This document shows, in pieces, positions 7,907 through 15,706 of a stretch of DNA of 23,943 nucleotides. Source of the DNA: an uncultured Lachnospiraceae bacterium (GTDB lineage: Bacteria; Bacillota; Clostridia; Lachnospirales; Lachnospiraceae); the NCBI GenBank assembly GCA_910585935.1, contig CAJUHN010000027.1, positions 1 to 23,943 of the forward strand, read 5' to 3'. Each line of letters starts with the position of its first letter. Positions within the stretch are counted from its first letter, which is position 1. A program made the position numbers and the translations under genes. Under the pieces are notes generated by a model, which searched no databases, was not told the origin of the DNA, and was given only the letters and a program-made list of their open reading frames with translations.

Positions 7907-8944
7907 ATGACAAAACGTGCATTGATTACAGGTATTACGGGGCAGGATGGCTCTTATTTGGCGGAATTATTATTAGAAAAAGAATATGAAGTATATGGCA
8001 TTATGCGCAGAAAAAGTGTTGTAGATTATGGGAATGTAGAGCATATCAAAGATAAAATCCATTTTATTTATGCAGATATGACAGATCCGATTTCTTTAAT
8101 TAATGCGATGAAAATTTCAAAAGTAGATGAGTTATATAATTTAGCAGCACAGTCTTTTGTAGGGACTAGCTGGGAACAGCCTTTAGCGACAGCAGATATT
8201 GATGCATTAGGCGTCACTAATATATTAGAAGCTATTCGTCTTGTGAAGCCAGAAGCGAGATTTTATCAGGCATCTACCAGTGAAATGTTCGGTTTAGTGC
8301 AAGAGATGCCGCAATCTGAAAAAACACCTTTCTATCCGAGAAGTCCCTATGGTGTGGCGAAACTTTATGGTCATTGGATTACAAAGAATTACCGTGAAAG
8401 TTATAATCTATATGCCTGCAGTGGGATTTTGTTTAACCATGAAAGTGAACGCCGAGGGAAAGAGTTTGTCACCCGTAAAATCACAAATGCTGCAGCACGT
8501 ATCAAACAAGGAGTACAAGAATATTTAGAACTGGGTAATCTAGATTCTAAACGTGATTGGGGACATTCCAAAGATTATGTAAGAGCGATGTGGCTCATGC
8601 TTCAACAAGAAACACCTGATGATTATGTAATTGCGACAAATGAAACACGGACAGTACGAGAATTTGTAGAAACGGCATTTTCACATATCGGAATCACCAT
8701 AGAATGGAAAGGAACAGGGGTAGATGAAATAGGGATTGACAAAGCGACTGGAAAAACTATAATAAAAATAAACCCTCAGTATTTCCGCCCAGCAGAAGTA
8801 GATGTACTTTTGGGCAATCCAGCGAAAGCAGAAAAGAATCTAAACTGGAAAAGAGAAATTTCTTTTACTGAGTTAGTAAAACGTATGGTAGATCATGATA
8901 TGGAATTAGTAGCGAAAGAAATACAAATTTCTAAAATCCAATAG
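7907..8944 (+). CDS. gmd: GDP-mannose 4,6-dehydratase
   Basis: Converts GDP-D-mannose to GDP-4-keto-6-deoxy-D-mannose with bound NADP. The 345-residue extended short-chain dehydrogenase has the nucleotide motif T-G-I-T-G-Q-D-G-S-Y at residues 8-17, L-A-A-Q-S-F-V, and the catalytic set T124, E126, Y148, K152 (A-S-T-S-E-M-F-G and S-P-Y-G-V-A-K), with the same mutual spacing as the E. coli enzyme's Thr132/Glu134/Tyr156/Lys160. F-N-H-E-S-E-R-R-G-K-E-F-V-T-R-K is a GMD hallmark. AAAAGGAG precedes the ATG. The gene is 8 nt upstream of the reductase gene, so the two form an operon; substrate comes from the guanylyltransferase at 1925. Confidence 0.97.
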   Translation: MTKRALITGITGQDGSYLAELLLEKEYEVYGIMRRKSVVDYGNVEHIKDKIHFIYADMTDPISLINAMKISKVDELYNLAAQSFVGTSWEQPLATADIDALGVTNILEAIRLVKPEARFYQASTSEMFGLVQEMPQSEKTPFYPRSPYGVAKLYGHWITKNYRESYNLYACSGILFNHESERRGKEFVTRKITNAAARIKQGVQEYLELGNLDSKRDWGHSKDYVRAMWLMLQQETPDDYVIATNETRTVREFVETAFSHIGITIEWKGTGVDEIGIDKATGKTIIKINPQYFRPAEVDVLLGNPAKAEKNLNWKREISFTELVKRMVDHDMELVAKEIQISKIQ

Positions 8945-8952
8945 GAGAAAAC

Positions 8953-9894
8953 ATGAAAAAAGCGTTAATTATAGGTGGAGCAGGATTTGTAGGTAATTAT
9001 CTAATGGATTATCTGAACAAAGAGTGTAAGTGGTCTGTTGCTGTAACAAAAATGGAAAACGAGAGGATACAAAAAGAAAAAGTAGATATATATGATTTAG
9101 ATATCCTTGAAAAAGATACAATAATAAAAGTATTAAATTCCGTAAATCCAGATTATATTTTTCATCTGGCAGCTCAAAGCTCTGTAAAATTATCTTGGAA
9201 AAATCCTGGACTCACGATTGATATTAACATTAAAGGCAGTATCAATCTATTAGAAGCTGTGAGAGAATGGGGTGGTAAACCTAGAATTTTAATGATTGGT
9301 TCTGGAGAAGAATATGGTTATATTTCTCCAGAAACTGTTCCCATTCAAGAGGAAACCATACTTCACCCGGGAAATATTTATGCTGCTACAAAAGCATGTC
9401 AAAATATGTTGAGTAAAATTTATTCCGATGCTTATCAAATGGATATCATTATGGTACGAGCTTTTAATCATATCGGACCTGCTCAATCCCCTATCTTTGT
9501 AGTATCAGATTTTTGCAAGCAGGTAGCAGAAATTGAAAAAGGAAAAAGAGAAGCAGTGATCAGGGTAGGCAATTTAAGTGCATATCGAGATTTCACAGAT
9601 GTGAAAGATGTAGTAGCGGCATATGCTTTACTCATAGAAAAGGGAAAAAAAGGAGAAACCTATAATGTAGGAAGCGGAAAAGCCATTCAAATTCAATCTA
9701 TCTTAAAAGAACTTCTACAATTATCATCTGTGGAAATTAAAATAGAAGTAGATGAGGCAAAACTTAGACCAATAGATGTGCCGATTATTGAAGCAGATAT
9801 TAAAAAGCTGGTTGAAACAACAGGTTGGAAGAGAAAATATGAACTCACAGATACTTTAAAAGAAACATTAAATTATTGGAGGCAGACAGTTTAG
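8953..9894 (+). CDS. rmd: GDP-6-deoxy-D-mannose reductase (GDP-D-rhamnose synthase)
   Basis: Reduces the 4-keto group of the GMD product to give GDP-D-rhamnose. 313 residues, extended SDR fold: G-G-A-G-F-V-G at 8-14, H-L-A-A-Q-S-S-V-x-x-S-W at ~71-82, catalytic S117 in G-S-G-E-E-Y-G, and Y143/K147 in I-Y-A-A-T-K. The RMD-type blocks V-R-A-F-N-H-I-G-P, V-G-N-L-S-A-Y-R-D-F-T-D-V-K-D-V, Y-N-V-G-S-G and L-R-P-I-D-V-P distinguish it from GDP-L-fucose synthase, which needs epimerase residues I do not see. AGGAG precedes the ATG. The TAG stop falls in the loop of the terminator hairpin. GDP-L-fucose synthase remains a less likely alternative. Confidence 0.9.
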   Translation: MKKALIIGGAGFVGNYLMDYLNKECKWSVAVTKMENERIQKEKVDIYDLDILEKDTIIKVLNSVNPDYIFHLAAQSSVKLSWKNPGLTIDINIKGSINLLEAVREWGGKPRILMIGSGEEYGYISPETVPIQEETILHPGNIYAATKACQNMLSKIYSDAYQMDIIMVRAFNHIGPAQSPIFVVSDFCKQVAEIEKGKREAVIRVGNLSAYRDFTDVKDVVAAYALLIEKGKKGETYNVGSGKAIQIQSILKELLQLSSVEIKIEVDEAKLRPIDVPIIEADIKKLVETTGWKRKYELTDTLKETLNYWRQTV

Positions 9895-9910
9895 GTCTGC
9901 CTCCTGTTTT
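9878..9910 (+). terminator. Intrinsic terminator of the glycan locus
   Basis: GGAGGCAGAC (9878-9887) pairs perfectly with GTCTGCCTCC (9895-9904) across a 7-nt loop and is followed by TGTTTT. The stem is GC-rich in AT-rich surroundings. The final codons and the TAG stop (9892-9894) of the reductase gene lie inside the hairpin. Confidence 0.9.
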
Positions 9911-10036
9911 ATGTACAGACCCATACAGAGGAAATAAACCATAAGACGCCTATGCGTTGCCTTAGCAGTGATCAGGAAAAGATGAATCTTCCTTACTCGC
10001 TTACACAAGAATATAAAAGCAAAGTATCAGAATAAT

Positions 10037-10293
10037 GGTAACAGTTCAGACTTTTAATTTCTTATTGTGAAATTCGCTTTTCACAGAGTAGAACCGTGAA
10101 CAAACGAACGAAGGCAAGGAGGTATTCCATAAGAAGCCCCTTGGAAGACGTTGGTACTTAATAAGCAAACCCACAAGAAGCGGGATTTGCGAATTTAGTA
10201 CCGCTACGTCTGGAACGGAGCGAGAGCGCGGCTTCGCTGGAATACCTCCTTGCCGTAGTGACCCTTTGACACTCAAATAGACTGAACGGTAAT
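10037..10293 (+). repeat. Structured intergenic repeat, copy A (most complete)
   Basis: About 257 bp bounded by near-inverted ends (TAACAGTTCAGACT on the left; AGACTGAACGGTAA on the right). Inside: a small hairpin TGTGAAA-TTCGCT-TTTCACA (10066-10085), then a long outer stem, GGCAAGGAGGTATTCC (10113-10128) with GGAATACCTCCTTGCC (10239-10254), a perfect 16-bp match. Within this stem an imperfect long arm runs from AGACGT (10146) to ACGTCT (10205), with a C/G-rich tip near 10170-10182, followed by a small hairpin AGCGA...TCGCT. Related copies are near 15.4, 19.9 and 20.25 kb. It resembles a MITE or REP-like element, or the gene of a structured RNA; no coding frame in it is credible. Confidence 0.85.
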
Positions 10294-10299
10294 GAATGA

Positions 10300-11412
10300 T
10301 TAGCGAACAACATAACCTTCAGAAATTGGAATAGCGAAAGATGCCATAGTAATATCTTCTAAATTAGATCCGCTTTCTAGTGCAGCATCCATAGCATGTG
10401 ATCTAGAACTGACTCCTATTACACTCATAATTTGTTCTTGGGAAGGGGTTTCTTTTTCAATATATTCATAAATAGCCCATTTTATATGTTGATAACTTCT
10501 GAGCTGAGAAGGATAAACTAACTTCATATCAGAGTCATATAGATAAAATTCTTCTGTAGAGGGAATATCGGAAAAAATAATGCCACAATAAAGTTCAGGA
10601 ATCAAATAAAACAATTCTAAAGTTAAACTCTCATCTTGTACGAGGGAAAAGAGTTTATCATAAACAGAATCATAGTCTTCTGTTTCAAATAAATGAATCG
10701 CTTCTAACGTGTATTTTTGAATATCCCACCTTGTAAAAGGATAAGAAATCCTCGTTTCTGGAATCTGAATTAACATAATAATCTGTTTTAGACTATCAAT
10801 CTGTTGAAATTCAGGAGATGATAGATATATTTCTAAATCTTCTGTTAACTCGAAAAGTTCTTGTCCATTAATACTCACCTGATAAGAATCACCTTCAGCA
10901 TAAAATCTAATCCAATATATATTCTTCGTTCCAAGCCGTTTTGTAATATCTTTTTGATAGCGTTCCCATAGATCAGGCAATTTACCATCTTTTATATTGC
11001 CATTTAAATATAAATTTCCACAATGAATTTCAAAGATATGTTCCTGATGAAGCACAGAAGCAGATAAGGTCTTTTTGCCGACAAAAGAAAGACTATCTAA
11101 AACCGTAGGAATTATAAAATGTAAAGCATGACATGCAATAGATTCTAATTGTTCCTGGAAAGTATCTCCATATCCATTAAATACATCCATGATAGGCTCA
11201 AATAAATCTGGATGTGAGAATAAAAAAAGAATATGAATCATATTCTCCTGTTGCGATTCAGGAATAATCACTTCTAATGTTAAAGAAATATCTGGAAAAT
11301 AAAGGCTGTCTTCCTGATATTGTGTATTGCTAAAATTCATTTGAAAGGTGCGATAAAGCCATTCTTGTGCTGTTATATTTTCAAAATCCGAATAATATTT
11401 ACCCCTTTTCAT
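10300..11412 (-). CDS. Uncharacterised protein, 370 residues
   Basis: I do not recognise this protein. It is acidic and probably cytoplasmic: no signal peptide, no membrane helix, many E/D and aromatic residues, and mixed helix/strand content throughout. There are no obvious catalytic motifs, cysteine clusters or nucleotide-binding loops. The C-terminal third is helix-rich and ends with a V-S-S-R-S-H-A-M-D-A-A-L-E-S-G-S-N segment. AAGGAGGGAG lies ~10 nt before the ATG, and a good promoter lies upstream (11509-11536), so it is very likely expressed, as a single gene transcribed away from the DUF951/TraX pair. Its 3' end is immediately beside repeat copy A. Confidence 0.8.
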   Translation of the reverse strand: MKRGKYYSDFENITAQEWLYRTFQMNFSNTQYQEDSLYFPDISLTLEVIIPESQQENMIHILFLFSHPDLFEPIMDVFNGYGDTFQEQLESIACHALHFIIPTVLDSLSFVGKKTLSASVLHQEHIFEIHCGNLYLNGNIKDGKLPDLWERYQKDITKRLGTKNIYWIRFYAEGDSYQVSINGQELFELTEDLEIYLSSPEFQQIDSLKQIIMLIQIPETRISYPFTRWDIQKYTLEAIHLFETEDYDSVYDKLFSLVQDESLTLELFYLIPELYCGIIFSDIPSTEEFYLYDSDMKLVYPSQLRSYQHIKWAIYEYIEKETPSQEQIMSVIGVSSRSHAMDAALESGSNLEDITMASFAIPISEGYVVR

Positions 11413-11508
11413 AAAAATAAACTCCCTCCTTAAAGATTTGAATAATTAAAAACTTAAATGAATAAAAATAAAATATTATTTATATTTACTAAAATAAATT
11501 CTAATTCA

Positions 11509-11536
11509 ATCATATCATAAAGTAAAATGAAAGCAA
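11509..11536 (-). promoter_or_regulatory. Sigma-A-type promoter of the 370-aa protein gene
   Basis: Read on the minus strand: TTGCTT (11536-11531), 16-nt spacer, TATGAT (11514-11509), preceded by TGA, which gives an extended -10 (TGnTATGAT). It lies ~100 nt upstream of the ATG at 11412. Confidence 0.6.
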
Positions 11537-11712
11537 TAACTTTTTTCAACAAAATTAGACATTTTTAGAATGTGTAAGAAAAAATTAAGAAAGATAAGAA
11601 AAACAAAAATATTTATATAGCGTGTATAATATTAGAGAATGATAGTTTTAGATAATTTTTGTGAATCTCTGGTTAGCTTAGTCAGAATAGTAAAATTCTT
11701 CTTTTATTTCTC

Positions 11713-11741
11713 TTGTCAAATCTTCTATAATTTGCTAATAT
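11713..11741 (+). promoter_or_regulatory. Candidate promoter of the DUF951/TraX genes
   Basis: TTGTCA (11713-11718), 17-nt spacer, TAATAT (11736-11741), ~50 nt before the ATG at 11794. The -10 is imperfect, and a TATAAT at about 11625 could serve instead. The rest of the 11413-11793 divergent spacer shows only AT-rich DNA. Confidence 0.35.
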
Positions 11742-11793
11742 AGAAATACTTCCTTGATGGAAAATACTATTTTTAATAAATGAGGTATAGAGG

Positions 11794-11985
11794 ATGGAAT
11801 ATCAGATTGGAGATATTGTGAAATTAAAAAAGCCCCACCCTTGTGGGAATCATGAATGGGAAATTCTCAGAATCGGCATGGATTTTCGGTTAAAATGTAT
11901 AGGGTGTGGACATCAGGTTATGATTTCTAGAAAATTAGTGGAAAAAAATACAAAAGGAATTAGAAAAAAAGAGAGTGGACTTTAA
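11794..11985 (+). CDS. DUF951 family protein (YyzM-like)
   Basis: A 63-residue protein matching the small DUF951 family of Firmicutes: G-D-I-V-K-L-K-K-P-H-P-C-G-N-H-E-W-E at ~7-24, then D-F-R-L-K-C-I-G-C-G-H at ~30-40. The three cysteines and the histidines could bind a metal. The cellular role is not established; in Bacillus the homologue yyzM lies close to the rpsF-ssb-rpsR region, and here that operon is about 9 kb away on the same strand. GAGGT sits 7 nt before the ATG. The TraX-family gene follows closely and probably shares its transcript. Confidence 0.9.
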   Translation: MEYQIGDIVKLKKPHPCGNHEWEILRIGMDFRLKCIGCGHQVMISRKLVEKNTKGIRKKESGL

Positions 11986-12049
11986 AAAAAGCTATCCTAT
12001 AAAGGATTTTGACAATAGAATAATGATAGAAAAAGGAGATAGCTATAGA

Positions 12050-12796
12050 ATGGCAATACAGGATAAACCAAAATGGGGGATAAGTGGAAGTACATTAAAA
12101 ATAATCGCTATTATAACTATGCTAATTGACCATATAGGGGCTGCTCTTTTAGAACAGGGATTTATTTTTGGTATGTCGCAGGAACAATTAAAAAATAAGA
12201 TAGGAATAGATGTACAACAACTAGATATAATACTCCGAATGATCGGAAGAGTAGCATTTCCTATTTTTTGTTTTTTATTAGTAGAAGGATTTTTACATAC
12301 ACATAATGTCAAAAAATATGCATTACGTCTTCTCGCTTTTTGCGTTATTTCAGAAGTTCCATTTGATTTAGCATTTTTTGGAAGGTTTAATTTTAGATTT
12401 CAAAATGTATTTTTTACATTATTTTTGGGGCTAATCGTGTTGATAATCAGTAAAAAGTTAGAGGATAAGGTTAAGGGAATTTTAGGGATAGTAGGACAGA
12501 TTCTTGTTATGGTGATAGGTGCTTTTCTCGCGGAAATGTTACATACAGATTATGGAGCATTTGGAGTATACTTTATTTTTATTTTATACTTTCTGCGAAA
12601 TCAAAAAATTTTTAGAACTATCATGGGATGTGTCAGTATTTTGTGGCAAGGAGCGTGGGAGATCACAGCTCCATTGGCATTTATTCCTATACATTTTTAT
12701 AATGGAAAAAGAGGAATAAATTTAAAATATATATTTTATCTTTTTTATCCAATACATTTAATGGTTTTATATATGATAAGAATATTATTCCATTAA
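12050..12796 (+). CDS. TraX family membrane protein
   Basis: A polytopic membrane protein of the TraX family (the F-plasmid member acetylates pilin; chromosomal Firmicute members are unassigned, probably acyltransferase-like). The start of the domain is typical: I-S-G-S-T-L-K-I-I-A-I-I-T-M-L-I-D-H-I-G-A, followed by R-M-I-G-R-V-A-F-P-I-F-C-F-L-L-V-E-G-F and several more hydrophobic segments, with a short basic C-terminus. The frame is open from GTG 11975, overlapping the DUF951 gene, but the domain begins just after ATG 12050, which has AAGGAG 11 nt upstream; ATG 12023 is a further option. I take 12050 (248 residues). Substrate unknown. Confidence 0.88.
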   Translation: MAIQDKPKWGISGSTLKIIAIITMLIDHIGAALLEQGFIFGMSQEQLKNKIGIDVQQLDIILRMIGRVAFPIFCFLLVEGFLHTHNVKKYALRLLAFCVISEVPFDLAFFGRFNFRFQNVFFTLFLGLIVLIISKKLEDKVKGILGIVGQILVMVIGAFLAEMLHTDYGAFGVYFIFILYFLRNQKIFRTIMGCVSILWQGAWEITAPLAFIPIHFYNGKRGINLKYIFYLFYPIHLMVLYMIRILFH

Positions 12797-12969
12797 ATTT
12801 TTTCTTATTTTTTGGAAAATAGAAAAAATAGGAGTTTTTGAGGAGATAAATTTAGATTTCGCAAATATTTAAAAGAAAAATAAAAAAATAGAAAAAGAAG
12901 AACAGAATATATAAATTTTTAAAAGGCGAAGATTTACAAATAAAGATTTATTGGAAAAAATTTTAAAAT

Positions 12970-13010
12970 TAAGGACTATGATGAGTATAGATAATGTATC
13001 ATAGTCCTTA
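12970..13010. terminator. Bidirectional terminator between the TraX and chemoreceptor genes
   Basis: TAAGGACTATGAT (12970-12982) pairs perfectly with ATCATAGTCCTTA (12998-13010). T-rich DNA follows on both strands, so it can end both converging transcripts. The 12797-12969 stretch before it is AT-rich, with a weaker A/T hairpin at about 12801-12833. Confidence 0.75.
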
Positions 13011-13064
13011 TATTTTAGTTTGCGAGAGATTTCCTTTTACTAAAGATATATTTGGTTACAAAAT

Positions 13065-15092
13065 TTAATCCTGTTTTAAGGAAAATTGATTTACAAGTTC
13101 TTTGAGATTTTGGGCTTGTGAAGCTAATTCCATACTTGTTGCTGCGCTCTGTTCTGAAGTAGAAGAATTTGTTTGCAAACCGATTGCTATTTGCTCAAAT
13201 CCTAAATTGATTTGTTCAATAGAATCTGCTTGTTCACCTGCTGCACTGGCGATTTCACTAATAATTTCTGTGATCTCTTTTGTATTTTCTACTACTTGAA
13301 TCAGTGATTGAGCAGTTGTATTTACTATATTTGTACCATTTTCTACAGTTTCAATGGATTTTAGGATTAATTTAGCGGTATTTTGTGCTGCATTTGCACT
13401 TTCAGAAGCTAGATTACCTACTTCTTGTGCTACAACAGAAAAGCCTTTTCCAGCCTCTCCTGCACGTGCAGCTTCTATTGCTGCATTTAAAGATAATAGA
13501 TTCGTCTGTGCGGCAATATCTTCTATATTTTTAATAATATTGCTAATTTCAGCAGAACCAGCTTTGATTTCGTCCATCGCATCAATCATAGACTGCATTT
13601 GTTTATTACAAATTTCCACATTTTTTTCTGCTGTAACAGATCTTTCCTTAGCTTTTGTGGAATTATCTGCAGTTATTTTAACTTTATCTGCAATTTCTGT
13701 AGTGCTGGCGGTCAGTTCTTCTAGTACACTCGCCTGATCTGTAGTGCTTTCTGCAAGATCCTTAGCTCCCTGTGATACATAATTAGAGTTATCTGCCACA
13801 AGATCAGCAGTTTGATTAATTTCTTTTATTGTTTTATTTAAAGAAATAATAATGGTTTGTATGGAGCGTTCAAGAGCAACAAAATCTCCATCAAATGTAA
13901 CGCCTGTGCTTATATTCAAATTTCCAACAGATAGTTCCGAAAGCACTCTGGTTATATCTGAAATATATAGATTTAAGCTATGTATTGTATTATCTAAGCT
14001 TTCAGAAAGTGTAGCGAGTTCATCGTTTGTATGAACTATTTCAACTTTTGTTTTCAGATCTCCTTCAGCAAGCTTCACCAATCGTTGTGTTACAATATTA
14101 ATAGGAAGTATGATATTTTTAATAAAACGTATTATCAATATAATAATAATAATTAAAAGTAAAATTGCAATTACTGAACTGATAGATAAGGAAGCAAATA
14201 TTTCAGAAGTAAATTCTTTACTTGGTGCAGTCATAATTAAACGCCAAGTTTCATGACCTTCCACAGGACCATAAGTAGCAAACATTTTTTTACCATTATG
14301 TTTATAAGTAAGGTGTCCAACCTCTTTATCCGCTAATATTTTTTCTGTTGCTTTTGCTAAAGAGGCAAATTTTTTATCTGTATTTTGTAACTCAATTGCA
14401 TTGACCTCATTCGCGATTGTTTGTTTATCTTTATGAAAAATAATCTTTCCTTCTTCATTTATGATATATGCAGATCCTGTTTCTCCAAAACGGATTTCTC
14501 CGATTTTATCATTAACCGATTCAACAAAATCTACAATATATACTGTTCCGACAATTTGTTTATTATTATATACTGGTGCACCAGATATAATGATTACTTC
14601 ACCATTCAGACGATTTACAATTGGTTCACCTACAAAGAGATTGCCTTGTTTCGTAGCCTGAAAATGTAATTGATCATTAAAATCAAAGTCACCATAGTTA
14701 GAATATCCTTTTCCATCTAATTCTACAAATCCCACTTCATCATAATTATGTTGAAGTCGAACATCTTCCATTACTGCTAATTTTTCTTCTTTAGAAGCAT
14801 TAGGATTTTTAATTGTTTCTAAAGATGCTACATTTATAGCATTTGCTTCAAGTGTATATAATGTTCTTTCCACGGCAGAAGAGGTTGATTTTAATGCTAC
14901 GCTTGTCATATTATAAAGGGTATCCATATTACTGGAATACATAAATATTCCAGATGTAATAATTAATGTTATTACTAAAATCAGAGATAAACTCATTATT
15001 CTAGAAATTAAGCGCTTTTGTAATACATTTTTTTGAGGTGAAAGATTTTTTGCTGTAGATTCATATTGGTTGTTTTTCTCTGCTGTGTTCAT
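13065..15092 (-). CDS. Methyl-accepting chemotaxis protein with dCache sensor
   Basis: Transmembrane chemoreceptor that signals to CheA/CheW. Using the numbering from the ATG at 15101: TM1 at ~33-55; an extracytoplasmic dCache-like sensor at ~56-300 (E-L-D-G-K-G-Y-S-N-Y-G and I-V-G-T-V-Y-I-V-D blocks); TM2 at ~303-328; HAMP at ~329-381; then the long cytoplasmic coiled coil with the conserved hairpin tip I-A-A-Q-T-N-L-L-S-L-N-A-A-I-E-A-A-R-A-G-E at ~529-549. There is no C-terminal CheR-docking pentapeptide. Two ATGs lie at 15101 and 15092; AAAGGA directly touches the first but is 9 nt before the second, so 15092 (675 residues) is the likelier start. Ligand unknown. No other chemotaxis gene is nearby. 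Confidence 0.95.
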   Translation of the reverse strand: MNTAEKNNQYESTAKNLSPQKNVLQKRLISRIMSLSLILVITLIITSGIFMYSSNMDTLYNMTSVALKSTSSAVERTLYTLEANAINVASLETIKNPNASKEEKLAVMEDVRLQHNYDEVGFVELDGKGYSNYGDFDFNDQLHFQATKQGNLFVGEPIVNRLNGEVIIISGAPVYNNKQIVGTVYIVDFVESVNDKIGEIRFGETGSAYIINEEGKIIFHKDKQTIANEVNAIELQNTDKKFASLAKATEKILADKEVGHLTYKHNGKKMFATYGPVEGHETWRLIMTAPSKEFTSEIFASLSISSVIAILLLIIIIILIIRFIKNIILPINIVTQRLVKLAEGDLKTKVEIVHTNDELATLSESLDNTIHSLNLYISDITRVLSELSVGNLNISTGVTFDGDFVALERSIQTIIISLNKTIKEINQTADLVADNSNYVSQGAKDLAESTTDQASVLEELTASTTEIADKVKITADNSTKAKERSVTAEKNVEICNKQMQSMIDAMDEIKAGSAEISNIIKNIEDIAAQTNLLSLNAAIEAARAGEAGKGFSVVAQEVGNLASESANAAQNTAKLILKSIETVENGTNIVNTTAQSLIQVVENTKEITEIISEIASAAGEQADSIEQINLGFEQIAIGLQTNSSTSEQSAATSMELASQAQNLKELVNQFSLKQD

Positions 15093-15128
15093 TTTTTTCA
15101 TTCCTTTCTCTGATATTTTATATTATAT

Positions 15129-15157
15129 AGTATATCGCTTAAATTATTTTTAGTCAA
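15129..15157 (-). promoter_or_regulatory. Promoter of the chemoreceptor gene
   Basis: Minus strand: TTGACT (15157-15152), 17-nt spacer, TATACT (15134-15129), 20-40 nt before the start codon. It reads as a housekeeping sigma-A promoter rather than a sigma-D (TAAA-N15-GCCGATAA) chemotaxis promoter. Confidence 0.75.
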
Positions 15158-15344
15158 TAATTCCGAAAAAAAACATAAGGTAATCACTTAATTGTGAAAA
15201 ATATACAAAAGTAAGCATTTTTTAAATTTTTATCTAAAAAGAAAATTAAGCTAAAAAAGTCATTTTTATTCCTATAAATCCAAAATACAAACAAATGTTT
15301 TGTGCAAAATTTTCTTTTTACTAGAATATCTCTTTTCTTGTATA

Positions 15345-15535
15345 AAATCTGGATCAAATACTAATCTATAAATAGTATGATTTCTAATTTTTTTCACAGA
15401 ATAGCCAATAAACTAGCAGTGACAAGAAATTATTTAGGAAGAAGCCTCTTAGAAAATATTAGCCCGTTAATGATCCATTTCGCTGGAATAGCATTTTGCC
15501 GCAGCGCTCTTTGATTTTCATATACCCCAATCAAC
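15345..15535 (+). repeat. Structured intergenic repeat, copy D (degenerate, internally deleted)
   Basis: Matches the other copies in order: TTTTCACAGAATAG (~15390), AATAAACTAGCAGTGACAAG (15408-15427), GAAGAAGCCTCTTAGAAAAT (15439-15458), GTTAATGATCC, then TTTCGCTGGAATAGCATTTT (15478-15497), GCCGCAGCGCTCTTTGA. Compared with copy A about 70 nt of the inner arm (tip through ACGTCTGGAACGGAG) are missing. Its left arm resembles copy B and its right arm copy A, so the outer stem no longer pairs. Outer limits are approximate. Confidence 0.65.
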
Positions 15536-15561
15536 TAACTTTAGAAAAAATCACTTTTTTA

Positions 15562-15590
15562 TTGACTTTTTAAAAAAGTCTTTTTATAAT
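15562..15590 (+). promoter_or_regulatory. Promoter of the sugar isomerase operon
   Basis: TTGACT (15562-15567), 17-nt spacer, TATAAT (15585-15590): nearly a consensus sigma-A promoter, followed after 11 nt by a palindromic operator. Confidence 0.85.
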
Positions 15591-15601
15591 CTTTTTAGAA
15601 C

Positions 15602-15613
15602 GTGCACGAGCAC
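15602..15613 (+). promoter_or_regulatory. Candidate operator for the operon's LacI-family regulator
   Basis: GTGCACGAGCAC has perfect GTGC/GCAC half-sites (4-nt centre) starting 12 nt after the -10, at about +5 relative to transcription start, the classical place for steric repression. Size and symmetry suit a LacI-family dimer. Assignment to the regulator at 17188 is inference from position. Confidence 0.6.
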
Positions 15614-15706
15614 ATACAAATTAATATCTATTATTTCATAAGTTGATTCGTAAAATATAACAATATTTTCCTATCACAAGTGAATCAAAATGAAGGAGGA
15701 GAAAAA

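Noticed and set aside
8953..9894. GDP-L-fucose synthase
   Set aside because: The sequence blocks fit GDP-6-deoxy-D-mannose reductase better (G-S-G-E-E-Y-G, F-N-H-I-G-P, R-P-I-D-V-P), and the epimerase residues are not evident.
10046..10276. Open frame of 76 codons on the minus strand within repeat copy A
   Set aside because: It lies entirely within the palindromic repeat, runs through both stem arms, and is explained by the structure; no family resemblance.
12519..12719. 66-codon frame overlapping the TraX-family gene
   Set aside because: Out-of-frame shadow inside a clear membrane protein gene.
13354..13737. 127-codon plus-strand frame opposite the chemoreceptor, plus other smaller ones there
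   Set aside because: Shadow of the alanine/serine-rich chemoreceptor signalling domain on the other strand; no ribosome binding site or family match.
15102..15706. A sigma-D (motility) promoter for the chemoreceptor
   Set aside because: No TAAA-N15-GCCGATAA-like element; a clear TTGACT-N17-TATACT promoter is present instead.
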